DNA of 11,848 bases from the NCBI GenBank assembly GCA_036384915.1, contig DASVLJ010000052.1, forward strand, positions 1-11,848, in the 5' to 3' direction. The translations under genes were made by a program, and so were the position numbers. The notes beneath the pieces were generated by a model, which had not been told where the DNA came from, searched no databases, and saw nothing but the letters and a program-made list of their open reading frames with translations. Below, piece by piece: positions 1-6,860 of the stretch; position 1 is the first letter of the stretch; each line of letters starts with the position of its first letter. This DNA is from PKWO01 sp036384915. GTDB taxonomy: Bacteria > Pseudomonadota > Gammaproteobacteria > Burkholderiales > Burkholderiaceae_D.

Positions 1-1
1 G

Positions 2-1270
2 CATGCCGAGGACTTGCTGGCCGTGTATCGCCTTGCCCAAGACAACGATCCGACCTACGCCTCGGCCAGATATGCCCTGGATGCCGCCCGCGAAAAGATT
101 CCCCAGGCGCGTGCGGGCCTGTTGCCGGTGGCGGCGGTGACCGCCAACGAAGGCAATACGCGCGCCGATACGGAATTCACCGACGTGCCCCCGGTCGAAC
201 GCAACATGAAAACCTGGGGTTGGAACCTGCAACTGACCCAGCCGCTGCTGCGCGCGGAAAACATCTACGCTTACAAAGAATCGGGCTACCTGGTCGAGCA
301 GGCCGAAGCGCAGTTTGTGCAGGCCCGGCAAGACCTGCTGCTGCGCACGGCGCAAGCCTATTTCGCGGTGAACGTAGCGCAAGACGCCATCGGCGCCGCC
401 GATTCGCAAGTTGCGGCCCTGGAAGAGCAATTGGCCCAGGTCACACGTGGCGTCAAACTCGGCACGCACTCCCGGACGGATATCGACGACACCAGATCGC
501 GCCTGGGCAGCGCCAGGTCGCAGCGCGTGGCGGCGCAGAACGACCTGGAATCGGCCCATGCCGAACTGGAAAAGATCGTCGGCAGCCGCATCGAGCACCT
601 GGCCGCGTTGCGTCCCGAGTTCTCCCCGCCCCAGCCCAGCCCGGCCGACCAGCGCTCCTGGATGGAACAGGCACGCCAAGCGAACCCCGCAGTCGTCGGC
701 CAGCGCGCCGCCCTGGAAGCGGCGCGCCAGGACATCAAAAAAAACCGCGCCGGCCACTTGCCCACGCTCGATCTGGTTGCCAACCTCGGCAGCAACTACT
801 CCTCGCACAGCCTGACCACGCCTGACGATTTCAGCACGCGCGCCACGCAGCACGAGGTGGGCGTGCAATTGAATGTGCCGCTCTACGCCGGAGGATCAGT
901 CAATTCCAAGGTGCGCGAAGCCACGGCCACCATGCTCAAGACCCAAGCCGATCTGGAAGCGGCCAGCCGGCAGGCTGCTACCGACGCGCAGCAGGCCTAT
1001 GCCGGCGTGATGAACGGGCTGGCGCAGGTTGACGCATTGAACACCGCCGTCGAATCGGGGCAGAGCGCCGTCAAGGGCAACCGTGTCGGCTACAAGCTTG
1101 GCATTCGCATCAATGTCGATGTGTTGAACGCCCAGCAGCAACTCTTCAGCGCGGAGCGCGATCTGTCCAAGGCGCGTTATGAAACCTTGTTGCAGGGGCT
1201 GAAACTCAAGGCCGCAGCGGGGAGCTTGAGCGAGCTAGACTTGACCGCAGTGAACGCCATGCTGAAGTAG
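2..1270 (+). CDS. tolC: TolC-family outer-membrane efflux/secretion channel, 5'-truncated by window edge
   Basis: The reading frame is open from the first bases, so the true start and the signal peptide lie upstream. About 422 residues are visible, against 450-490 for a whole TolC. Family knowledge: TolC trimers form an outer-membrane beta-barrel with a periplasmic alpha-helical tunnel, and work with inner-membrane pumps or type I secretion exporters. Seen here: the opening LLAVYRLAQDNDPTY matches the first helix of TolC proteins; there are two related halves rich in Ala/Gln/Leu/Glu helices; 'AYFAVNVAQD' followed by a long heptad region and 'GTHSRTDIDDTRSRL' is the classic outer-membrane-efflux-protein repeat; 'GYKLGIRINVDVLNAQQQLF' is its second-half equivalent; the tail 'LDLTAVNAMLK' resembles TolC ends. 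It converges on the glycosyltransferase gene with only 31 bases between stops. No partner pump gene is visible. It could be another member of the same family rather than TolC proper. Confidence 0.9.
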   Translation, partial: HAEDLLAVYRLAQDNDPTYASARYALDAAREKIPQARAGLLPVAAVTANEGNTRADTEFTDVPPVERNMKTWGWNLQLTQPLLRAENIYAYKESGYLVEQAEAQFVQARQDLLLRTAQAYFAVNVAQDAIGAADSQVAALEEQLAQVTRGVKLGTHSRTDIDDTRSRLGSARSQRVAAQNDLESAHAELEKIVGSRIEHLAALRPEFSPPQPSPADQRSWMEQARQANPAVVGQRAALEAARQDIKKNRAGHLPTLDLVANLGSNYSSHSLTTPDDFSTRATQHEVGVQLNVPLYAGGSVNSKVREATATMLKTQADLEAASRQAATDAQQAYAGVMNGLAQVDALNTAVESGQSAVKGNRVGYKLGIRINVDVLNAQQQLFSAERDLSKARYETLLQGLKLKAAAGSLSELDLTAVNAMLK

Positions 1271-1301
1271 GCCGAAGTTGGCAGCAGCTACAATTCCTCT
1301 G

Positions 1302-2951
1302 TCAAACGATGGAAATGCTTACCGCTTCCATCTTTGCCAGCCAGCTTAGGTGCCGCTGCAATTGCCATGCTGGCATGTCTGGGAATGCTTGGGCGACGTT
1401 TGACACGCTTTGCGGTCCGCGTTCCGAAAGGAGACGGAACAGTGCAGCACAGTCTTCCGTGCTGGGTTGGAGACTTTTTGCGAAAGAATTGAGAGCCAGG
1501 TTGCGGCGTTGCTCCAATTTCGACGCTTCCGGCCGCAGCTTCACGATATACGCTGCGCTAATTTGCCCCGTTGCATAGCCGGCAAAAGCGGCAAACGGGT
1601 CGGGGCGGTCCGGACGGGCGGTTACGCTGACCGGCGGGTAAAGATCGGGGTCGGCACGACGCCGCTCGGCCAGTTCTTCCCAAAGCAGTTGATAGCGTCG
1701 GTAAATCACGGCCCAATCGTATTCGGATCGCGCGCGCTTTCGGCCTGCCTCACCCATTTGGCGCCGCAGATTGACGTCGCCGACCAGGCGTTCCAGCGCA
1801 CTATCCAGTGCGTCGCCATCGAGCGCCACGAACTGGCTCGCATATCCGCAATGGAAGTCATAGCTATCTGTACCGATGGCGTAACGCTGCGCCAAGTCTG
1901 CGCCGCCGCCACCCTGTGGCATGATGGTGGGAATGCGGAAGCCGTCGACGCCATCGCGCACGGTGTCCTTGTAGCCGTCCCAATCGCTGACAACGACGGG
2001 CAGGCCGGCCGCCATGGCTTCGATGGGCGTGAGGCCGAAGGTTTCCTGGATGTTGTCGGCAAGCGACATAAAAATGTCGGCCGAGGCCCAGGCTTGGCGG
2101 CGCGCAGCAGGATCGCGACCTTCGGCGTGTTGCATGGTGACGGAAGGGCACAGGACGCGCGCCGCATCATTGAATGCGGCTTCGATATGCTCGTTGGCAT
2201 ACCAGCCGCATTGCACCAGATGAACACGTTTGCCTGGATTGCGCTTCGCCACCCGCTCCAGCGCCGTGAACATCTGCTGCGGATGAGCCTTGGCATGAAA
2301 GGCAAGCCGGCCGACAAACAGAATCACAATATCGTCGGTACCCACACCCTGGCTCGTGCGTGCTGCAGCACGATCACTTTCCGAGGATGCGAAATCGGCG
2401 GTATGGACGCCGAGCGGAATGATGGGCAATTGGGGTAGCTCGAAACGCGTCGCACCAATTTGCTCACGCAGGTACTGCGCCTGGTTTTCCAACAGGTATC
2501 GCACCGTATCGCGCACAGCCTTCGAGGTGCAGATCAGGGCATCCCAGTTGCGCACCGGTGCGGTGAGCAAGTCGGTGATGGAACTCAACGCGAGATGCGA
2601 GGCTGTCGTGTGCGTGATGCCGCACAGGCTGTAGGCACGCGCACCGACCGGCGCGCGCTGCCAGGCGGAGTCCTTCAGGTTCGGCCCTGGCAGATAGAGA
2701 CAGCCGTCGTCGGCAAGACCGCGTGGCTGGTCCGTCGGCACCCAGCGCGCTTCACCGGCAAATCCGAACTTGGCGAGCTGCTCGGCGAAGTGCTGCGCCG
2801 ACGAGGCGCTGTCGGTGTTGCAGGTCAGATGCGCGGCACCGGATTGCGCGGCCGCACGCAAAAAGGCTTCCCCTGCGGCCTGACGCCCCATGATGCGCTG
2901 ACCGGTCGTGACGTAACCTTCAGGATGGTAGTAGATGCTGGCGTGAGGCAT
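1302..2951 (-). CDS. Glycosyltransferase family 4 (GT-B fold)
   Basis: Predicted cytoplasmic enzyme transferring a sugar from a nucleotide-sugar donor; the acceptor cannot be told. With the ATG at 2951 it has 549 residues. The C-terminal Rossmann domain is clear: 'DIVILFVGRLAFHAK' carries the donor-phosphate-binding Arg (about 215) and Lys (about 221), 'WASADIFMSLADN' follows, and then the E-x7-E retaining-GT4 motif, E303 to E311 in 'ETFGLTPIEAMAAGLPVVVSD'. The N-terminal domain ('IYYHPEGY', then 'YSLCGITHTTAS') is the acceptor side. About 120 residues after the GT domain form an Ala/Arg-rich extension of unknown role. An in-frame TTG at 2969 is the alternative start. I prefer ATG 2951 because a TAAGAT -10-like hexamer (minus strand, 2977-2982) would put transcription initiation near 2970. 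No surface-polysaccharide cluster is visible around it, so its pathway stays open. Confidence 0.9.
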   Translation of the reverse strand: MPHASIYYHPEGYVTTGQRIMGRQAAGEAFLRAAAQSGAAHLTCNTDSASSAQHFAEQLAKFGFAGEARWVPTDQPRGLADDGCLYLPGPNLKDSAWQRAPVGARAYSLCGITHTTASHLALSSITDLLTAPVRNWDALICTSKAVRDTVRYLLENQAQYLREQIGATRFELPQLPIIPLGVHTADFASSESDRAAARTSQGVGTDDIVILFVGRLAFHAKAHPQQMFTALERVAKRNPGKRVHLVQCGWYANEHIEAAFNDAARVLCPSVTMQHAEGRDPAARRQAWASADIFMSLADNIQETFGLTPIEAMAAGLPVVVSDWDGYKDTVRDGVDGFRIPTIMPQGGGGADLAQRYAIGTDSYDFHCGYASQFVALDGDALDSALERLVGDVNLRRQMGEAGRKRARSEYDWAVIYRRYQLLWEELAERRRADPDLYPPVSVTARPDRPDPFAAFAGYATGQISAAYIVKLRPEASKLEQRRNLALNSFAKSLQPSTEDCAALFRLLSERGPQSVSNVAQAFPDMPAWQLQRHLSWLAKMEAVSISIV

Positions 2952-3314
2952 TTGCGATATGGAAACCAAAATCGCTATCTTACATTGGCTTGTACGGTAA
3001 CCGACTGAACGCTTTCGAAACAGGCGGCGGGTTTACAACGCGACATCCCGGCGATATTCGTGCGAATATGCAGGATGCAGAGTGTAAGGCTCTCGGCGTC
3101 ATGGGGATGGTCGCATTGAGCGCCAGGGGCGACTCCAACACAATCTTGCTTGATCCTGCGTCGCAGGTGTCTGAGACGGCATCGACGGGCTTATCCGACT
3201 TCCTGAGCGGCGGTATGATCCAAAATTTGGATTTTTCAGATGCGCAGAGAGGCAAGTCTGCGACACGATCCGGTGGCAAGGTTGGTGAAAATATGCAGCT
3301 ACAGGCGCGACACC
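2952..3314. other. Gene-poor stretch with mirrored open frames, no convincing gene
   Basis: This lies between the start of the glycosyltransferase and the end of the small HAD gene. Both strands are open over most of it: plus 2990-3454 from a TTG, and minus from about 3387 to 2980. Neither frame has a credible ribosome binding site or a recognisable domain, and both run into the HAD coding sequence. Composition is less GC-biased at third positions than in the real genes. I saw no tRNA, terminator or insertion-sequence end. It may be a decayed sequence or a dispersed repeat. Confidence 0.5.
2977..2982 (-). promoter_or_regulatory. Possible -10 element of the glycosyltransferase gene
   Basis: The minus strand reads TAAGAT, about 25 bases upstream of the preferred ATG at 2951. 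No good -35 hexamer is visible at 16-18 bases, so this is weak. It mainly helps in choosing between the ATG and the TTG start. Confidence 0.25.
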
Positions 3315-3731
3315 TCATCCGCTGCTCAACCAATTGCGGATTTGTAGTTGCACCGACGCGGAGCTTATGCCCCGGTTGGGGGTGCATTCGATTAGTGCAG
3401 GGAGTCCCGCTGGAAACTCCTTTGGCATGTCGTCAAGAATTCTGTAGTCGGTAATTTCAGGATTGGCGTCGAGGTATAACTGAATCGCCTCCCAACGGCG
3501 GATCCTGGGCTTTACGACGCCGATGACCTTTTCACCCAATTTTCCGAGTTGCTTAGCCATCGTGTCTCGCGGGGTATAGTCTCGCGCCGAGGCGTGAATA
3601 ACCAGCCTGGTTGCAGGAAATTCGTCGAGAATCGCATCGAGCAAAGGCGCCCAGACGAACAGTTGCATTGTCGCAGGAGGCCCCGCCACGGCATGCAGCA
3701 CGCCATCAAAGTCTAGGAAAATAACGCGCAT
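3315..3731 (-). CDS. Small HAD-superfamily protein (RNA-repair-type HAD domain)
   Basis: A 138-residue protein starting directly with HAD motif I, 'VIFLDFDGVLH', holding the nucleophile D7 and acid/base D9. Motif II is probably S48 in 'LVIHASARDY'; a motif III base is K74 in 'GVVKPRIRRW'; motif IV is the acidic pair D100-D101 in 'DYRILDD'. It lacks a sizeable cap domain, so it should accept large substrates. From memory it resembles PF18143, the HAD domain also found in 'Swiss army knife' RNA-repair proteins, where such domains are phosphatases acting on nucleic-acid ends; activity here is inference. The ATG at 3731 is preceded by CAGG and lies just after the stop of the HTH gene (3734), implying translational coupling. 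A TTG at 3737 overlapping that stop is an alternative start. It forms a two-gene unit with the upstream regulator. Confidence 0.82.
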   Translation of the reverse strand: MRVIFLDFDGVLHAVAGPPATMQLFVWAPLLDAILDEFPATRLVIHASARDYTPRDTMAKQLGKLGEKVIGVVKPRIRRWEAIQLYLDANPEITDYRILDDMPKEFPAGLPALIECTPNRGISSASVQLQIRNWLSSG

Positions 3732-3733
3732 AT

Positions 3734-4147
3734 TCAACCTGCGTCAGGAAAATCGAAGTCCGCGGTGGGCTCCGGTGCGGCTCTCCCCTCAAGCCGCGCG
3801 GATAGACGCTCACGTTCAGACTCTTCACGCTGCAAGATGGCAATAAGGTCCGGGATTACCGCTGAAATGGACTGCCCTCCCCGCATCGCTTGCGGCAATG
3901 TCATCCCTCCTATGAATCGACGCGTAGCCAAGTTACGGTCGCACGCGAAACCTGCCAGTTCAATTGCCGTGGCCGCGTTTGCGAGATCATTCAAGCGCGC
4001 TACGGCCTCGTCCGGCGGCGGCGCACCGCGCAGCCAGTCATATATTGATGCGCGCGTTACGTCGAACGTGCCTGCCAGGTCAGAAATGGAAAGCCGCAGC
4101 ACGTTCTTGATTCGGGAAAGTTTCCGTGTGCTCGTCTCTTTTTCCAT
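3734..4147 (-). CDS. Helix-turn-helix DNA-binding protein paired with small HAD gene
   Basis: A 137-residue protein with a Cro/C1-like helix-turn-helix at about residues 19-42 ('SISDLAGTFDVTRASIYDWLRG'). The middle is Ala-rich helical, with the motif 'GFACDRNLATRRFIGGMTL'. A charged helix ('LQREESERERLSARLEG') may be a short coiled coil for dimerisation, and the tail is acidic ('TADFDFPDAG'). The ATG at 4147 has a good ribosome binding site, AGGAG, six bases upstream. Its stop lies next to the start of the following HAD gene, so the two are almost certainly cotranscribed. This is the arrangement of a regulator or antitoxin with its effector, but neither toxicity nor DNA target can be deduced. 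Its specific family was not recognised beyond the HTH fold. Confidence 0.8.
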   Translation of the reverse strand: MEKETSTRKLSRIKNVLRLSISDLAGTFDVTRASIYDWLRGAPPPDEAVARLNDLANAATAIELAGFACDRNLATRRFIGGMTLPQAMRGGQSISAVIPDLIAILQREESERERLSARLEGRAAPEPTADFDFPDAG

Positions 4148-4236
4148 GTTCGGCTCCTAAAAACCGATTCGCATCGTACTTTGCCTTCGCCGCCGTAATA
4201 TGTGTTTCGTCCCGATTGATTCTTACCGGACAGTCG

Positions 4237-4731
4237 TTAGCCAGATAGGGACTGCCATTCGTCAAGGCGCCGGCGAATAGTGGTCTGCACGGCGCTGTTG
4301 CTAATTCCCGCGCTCCCTGGCGTCAATACGAGCTTGTCGCGACACCAAGCCGGCCAACCGAAGCTGTCGTCGTCGATCGCGAGCCAATCCGTCGGATTGC
4401 GGCGCCGCACATCGCCCCAGATTTGCATACCGCGCGGAAGCGCCGCGAACTGCTCGGCAACCATCAGCCGGCTGTGAAACGTCGCACCGATCACGCGCGG
4501 CTGCAGAGACTTATGCAGTTGCCTTTTTGCATAGGCAAAGCTCCTTGCCCGCACCCATGCTGTGCTAAGCACGATTTTCACGTCAGGATGGGATGCCAAC
4601 AAATCGATCAAAATACTTTCCCATTCGAACAACCTGCGGCCTGGAGTTCTCAGGACGATTGACCGATTCGGCCGTAGCCACACGGTTTCGTCGTGCAGCA
4701 CACCGTCGAAATCGAGGTAGCAGATATACAT
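4237..4731 (-). CDS. Small HAD-superfamily protein, tandem paralogue 1
   Basis: A 164-residue protein. HAD motif I is 'YLDFDGVLH' (D7, D9); motif II is S56-T57 in 'VKIVLSTAWVR'; motif IV is the triple Asp at 120-122 in 'AIDDD'; a conserved Arg-rich stretch 'RVIGATFHSR' precedes it at the place of motif III. It is about 64% identical, by hand count, to the adjacent gene at 4745-5233, so the pair arose by tandem duplication. Invariant in both are 'LFEWE', 'GATFH', 'RGMQI' and 'WPAWCR-KLVLT'. Like the 138-residue protein downstream it resembles RNA-repair-type HAD domains, but the C-terminal half is longer. The start ATG at 4731 has no good ribosome binding site and lies 13 bases after the upstream stop, so reinitiation is likely. 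Substrate unknown. Confidence 0.82.
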   Translation of the reverse strand: MYICYLDFDGVLHDETVWLRPNRSIVLRTPGRRLFEWESILIDLLASHPDVKIVLSTAWVRARSFAYAKRQLHKSLQPRVIGATFHSRLMVAEQFAALPRGMQIWGDVRRRNPTDWLAIDDDSFGWPAWCRDKLVLTPGSAGISNSAVQTTIRRRLDEWQSLSG

Positions 4732-4744
4732 ATCAGAACCCAGG

Positions 4745-5233
4745 CTAATGTTTTGGCTGCCATCGCTTAAGGCGTCGCCTAATATCGCGTTGCACCGATA
4801 AGTCGTTCAAGCCGATTTGCTGCTGGGTCAATACGAGCTTGTTCCTGCACCATGCCGGCCAATCGAAGCCGTCATCGTCGATCGCAAACCAATCCGACGG
4901 CTTGCGGCGCAACACGTCTCCCAAAATTTGCATCCCACGAGAAAGTTCGGCGAACTCTTCGGCGACCATCCACCGCCGATGGAAAGTCGCGCCGACCACG
5001 CGAGCCTGCAAGGCCGGATTGAGGCAACGCTTCGCATAGGAAAAACTGCTCCATCGGACCCACGGCGTGCTGAGTACAATCTTCACGTCAGGGTAGGGCT
5101 TAAGCAGTTCGCACAAAATGCCTTCCCATTCGAACAGGCAGTGGCCGGGCATCGCCACGAAGATGCGGCCGCGCCTGAGCAGCACGCTTTCCTGGTGCAG
5201 CACGCCGTCATAATCCAAGTAACAGACATGCAT
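4745..5233 (-). CDS. Small HAD-superfamily protein, tandem paralogue 2
   Basis: A 162-residue protein and the upstream copy of the duplicated pair. Motif I is 'YLDYDGVLH' (D7, D9), motif II S55-T56 in 'KIVLSTPWVR', and motif IV the triple Asp at 119-121 in 'AIDDDGF'. All catalytic positions are kept in both copies, so neither looks dead. Changes cluster in the N-terminal loop after motif I and in the C-terminal 25 residues, the likely substrate- or partner-facing parts. The start ATG at 5233 is preceded only by a weak CAGGGC, 41 bases after the stop of the unknown gene upstream. It is the fourth gene of the proposed minus-strand operon. A phosphohydrolase role is inferred from the fold only. 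Confidence 0.82.
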   Translation of the reverse strand: MHVCYLDYDGVLHQESVLLRRGRIFVAMPGHCLFEWEGILCELLKPYPDVKIVLSTPWVRWSSFSYAKRCLNPALQARVVGATFHRRWMVAEEFAELSRGMQILGDVLRRKPSDWFAIDDDGFDWPAWCRNKLVLTQQQIGLNDLSVQRDIRRRLKRWQPKH

Positions 5234-5274
5234 GACAAATGTGCCCTGAAATATTGAGGCCGTTTCCCCTCTGG

Positions 5275-5724
5275 CTAACCGCCGCTGGCCTCACCGGATG
5301 TCGGCGGCGGAGCGAATGCCATCATCTCATCCGCCGTACTACCCGGCGGTGCATCGGGCGGAACTTCCCAGCCGAGCAATGAAGCCGTGCGGCGAATCAG
5401 CCATCGGCATTCGGTCTCTGCGCCGTAACCTCCTCTAGTCAGCCTGGACAGGTATTGCGCGAGGATTTCCGTGCGCGTAAGGTGTGCATACTTGCCATGC
5501 TCGTTTCGCAGGCATTTTTCGACGAACACGTGAGCAAGTTCCTCGAACTTGCGCCACCGTTCATATCGTTCCGGCGGGGTAAATCCTGGCGCATAAAACA
5601 GCCCTTGGTATCGAACCAGCGCGAGTTTTGGCTGTGCTCCGGCGAGGAGACCGGGCATGTCGGCCGACCGAGGGAAGTCCTCCGGCACATGGTCGAACGC
5701 CTTTTCATTTGGGCTTTCTTCCAT
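5275..5724 (-). CDS. Conserved hypothetical protein, third gene of the operon
   Basis: A 149-residue soluble protein with no signal peptide or membrane segment. The first 30 residues are flexible and acidic ('EESPNEKAFDHVPEDFPRS'). Then comes a short motif 'GAQPKLALVRYQGLFYAPG', a helical region rich in Arg/Glu ('RYERWRKFEELAHVFVEKCL') and a helix ending 'WLIRRTASLLGW'; the tail is Pro/Gly-rich and probably disordered. From memory the order 'AQPKL ... G...Y ... RY ... ELA ... LLGW' recurs in small uncharacterised proteins of Burkholderiales accessory regions; no function is known to me. The start is secure: ATG 5724 has a near-perfect AGGAGG at suitable spacing, partly within the 19-base gap after the upstream stop, so it should be one of the better translated genes of the set. 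Confidence 0.75.
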   Translation of the reverse strand: MEESPNEKAFDHVPEDFPRSADMPGLLAGAQPKLALVRYQGLFYAPGFTPPERYERWRKFEELAHVFVEKCLRNEHGKYAHLTRTEILAQYLSRLTRGGYGAETECRWLIRRTASLLGWEVPPDAPPGSTADEMMAFAPPPTSGEASGG

Positions 5725-5743
5725 CGCCGTTTCCTCCTATTCG

Positions 5744-6457
5744 TCAATCCACCTTTACCTGCGTGGTGCAGCCGGGCAGTGCCCGATATATATCGGGATT
5801 CTCGGTTCCAATTCGCGTTGCTACGGACTCCCCGATGAAAACCGTCGTCGGCGAGCCCAAACCAAAATCGACGTTTGGTGTTCGATTCTGCGCATTGGGT
5901 ACGTCGTACAGAAGCCGAGCGGCGCCGAATCGGACGCCGAATTGATCCTCGAGCGTCGATTGCAACGCACTCTTCTGGTCTTGGGTGACAACATCGTCGT
6001 AATGACGAATGATCTGGCTAACGCGGAAGGTTTGCGTTTTGCCGTCGGCACTGGGATAAGGCTTGACTGTCACTGCGGTGAGATGGTGCGAGTCACTGTA
6101 GAAGCTGCCTTCCAAAGTGAAGCGAACGCAGGAGCCGCGAACCTTTTGCAGCGCGCCGATCACTGCCGCGTTGAGGCCGGCGATATTCCCCATCATGTCC
6201 CTGTACTGTTTCAGCTGATTCAACACGGGCGGGTCGGCTCGCAGGTAGCTGGCCATCAGTATGTCGTATTCGGGACCGCGGAACCGCGCGTTCTTCGGCC
6301 ACACATTGACCGGTTCCCATTTGATATTGGCAGGGATTTCAGCCATCGAAGCCCCCAGGCAGACGCCCGAAAAGCAAACTTTCGACTCCTGTGCGCCGGC
6401 GGCACTTATCGCGCCGAAGTATAGCGTTGCAGCAAGTACCAACCCTTGGCGTCTCAT
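5744..6457 (-). CDS. Exported (periplasmic) cysteine-containing protein of unknown function
   Basis: A 237-residue protein starting 'MRRQGLVLAATLYFGAISAA', a typical Sec signal peptide with a likely cut after A22 (AGA/QES). The mature part has four cysteines (about 28, 33, 110, 230); C28 and C33, four residues apart in 'VCFSGVCLG', look like a disulfide or small loop. The rest is a mixed alpha/beta domain with 'SHHLTAVTVKPYP' and a C-terminal 'GSPTTVFIGES'. The open frame extends upstream to 6631, but the ATG at 6457 is clearly right: it has AAGGAGAG just before it and begins the signal peptide, while the extension runs antisense-like through the gene upstream. Its start is 14 bases after the stop of the zinc-ribbon gene, and the ribosome binding site overlaps that stop. 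No family recognised. Confidence 0.8.
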   Translation of the reverse strand: MRRQGLVLAATLYFGAISAAGAQESKVCFSGVCLGASMAEIPANIKWEPVNVWPKNARFRGPEYDILMASYLRADPPVLNQLKQYRDMMGNIAGLNAAVIGALQKVRGSCVRFTLEGSFYSDSHHLTAVTVKPYPSADGKTQTFRVSQIIRHYDDVVTQDQKSALQSTLEDQFGVRFGAARLLYDVPNAQNRTPNVDFGLGSPTTVFIGESVATRIGTENPDIYRALPGCTTQVKVD

Positions 6458-6471
6458 GTAATAACTCTCCT

Positions 6472-6792
6472 TCATTTCTTGGAAAGCAGGAAACGAATGA
6501 CCCGGTACAACACGTACATGCCGAATCCGCTCATGATCAGCGACATGACCCAGGGCGATCCTCCGGAAAACGTTTGAAACACGCCAATCACGATCGCCAA
6601 GAGATTCGTTGCCAGGAAGGCGGCAATCCAACCGAACGGGGTAAGTTGCCCGCCGGATTCATGGAGTACGGTGCCGCAGAATCGGCATTCGTGCCGCGCT
6701 TTCCTATACCGGTAGCTGCCGAAGGCCGGGCGGTAGTGGTAGATGTACGGAACGATCTGCCTGCGGCAGCCCGGGCATTCGATGGTGTCCAT
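6472..6792 (-). CDS. Zinc-ribbon membrane protein, first gene of the operon
   Basis: A 106-residue protein. Residues 5-39 carry two CxxC pairs (C6/C9 in 'ECPGCRR', C36/C39 in 'ECRFCG') about 26 apart, a zinc-ribbon arrangement. Two hydrophobic segments follow: about 53-74 ('FGWIAAFLATNLLAIVIGVF') and about 80-103. The short basic tail 'FLLSKK' suggests that both ends face the cytoplasm. It is likely an inner-membrane protein with a cytoplasmic metal-binding head. The ATG at 6792 has GAGGA seven bases upstream. Promoter-like hexamers and repeated sites lie directly upstream, shared with the divergent regulator. Function unknown; small zinc-ribbon/two-helix proteins often act as sensors or adaptors, but that is only a suggestion. 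Confidence 0.8.
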   Translation of the reverse strand: MDTIECPGCRRQIVPYIYHYRPAFGSYRYRKARHECRFCGTVLHESGGQLTPFGWIAAFLATNLLAIVIGVFQTFSGGSPWVMSLIMSGFGMYVLYRVIRFLLSKK

Positions 6793-6807
6793 AAATATCC
6801 TCTAATG

Positions 6808-6840
6808 GTGAATAAATATTACCACTGATAGTGAATTTAT
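6808..6840. promoter_or_regulatory. Candidate operator: repeated GTGAAT sites and a short palindrome
   Basis: GTGAATAAAT (6808-6817) and GTGAATTTAT (6831-6840) are direct repeats 23 bases apart, roughly two helical turns. Between them CACT-GAT-AGTG (6823-6833) is a small palindrome. They sit in the intergenic region between two divergent genes, one encoding a phage-repressor-like protein, and cover the candidate promoter, so autoregulation plus control of the operon is the simplest reading. Confidence 0.4.
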
Positions 6841-6845
6841 GGAAA
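6816..6845 (-). promoter_or_regulatory. Candidate promoter of the minus-strand operon
   Basis: On the minus strand TTTCCA (6840-6845) and TAATAT (6816-6821) are separated by 18 bases, about 25 bases before the ATG of the zinc-ribbon gene. The match is moderate. It overlaps the repeated GTGAAT sites, as expected for a repressed promoter. Confidence 0.4.
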
Positions 6846-6860
6846 GGTATCGTCGCTCGG

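Noticed and set aside
220..825. Long open frames inside the TolC gene on both strands
   Set aside because: Arg/Ala/Pro-rich shadow translations of a clear coding frame.
1410..2438. 342-residue plus-strand open frame
   Set aside because: It is the opposite-strand shadow of the GC-rich glycosyltransferase gene, whose motifs are unmistakable.
4080..4265. 61-residue minus-strand frame between the HTH and HAD genes
   Set aside because: It overlaps the HTH gene in another frame, with no ribosome binding site and no family features.
5657..6424. 255-residue plus-strand open frame opposite the exported protein
   Set aside because: No domain or ribosome binding site. The minus-strand gene has a signal peptide, good spacing and operon context.
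5744..6631. 295-residue version of the exported protein
   Set aside because: The first 58 residues lie antisense-like across the zinc-ribbon gene in a different frame and have no ribosome binding site. The ATG at 6457 has AAGGAGAG and starts a signal peptide.
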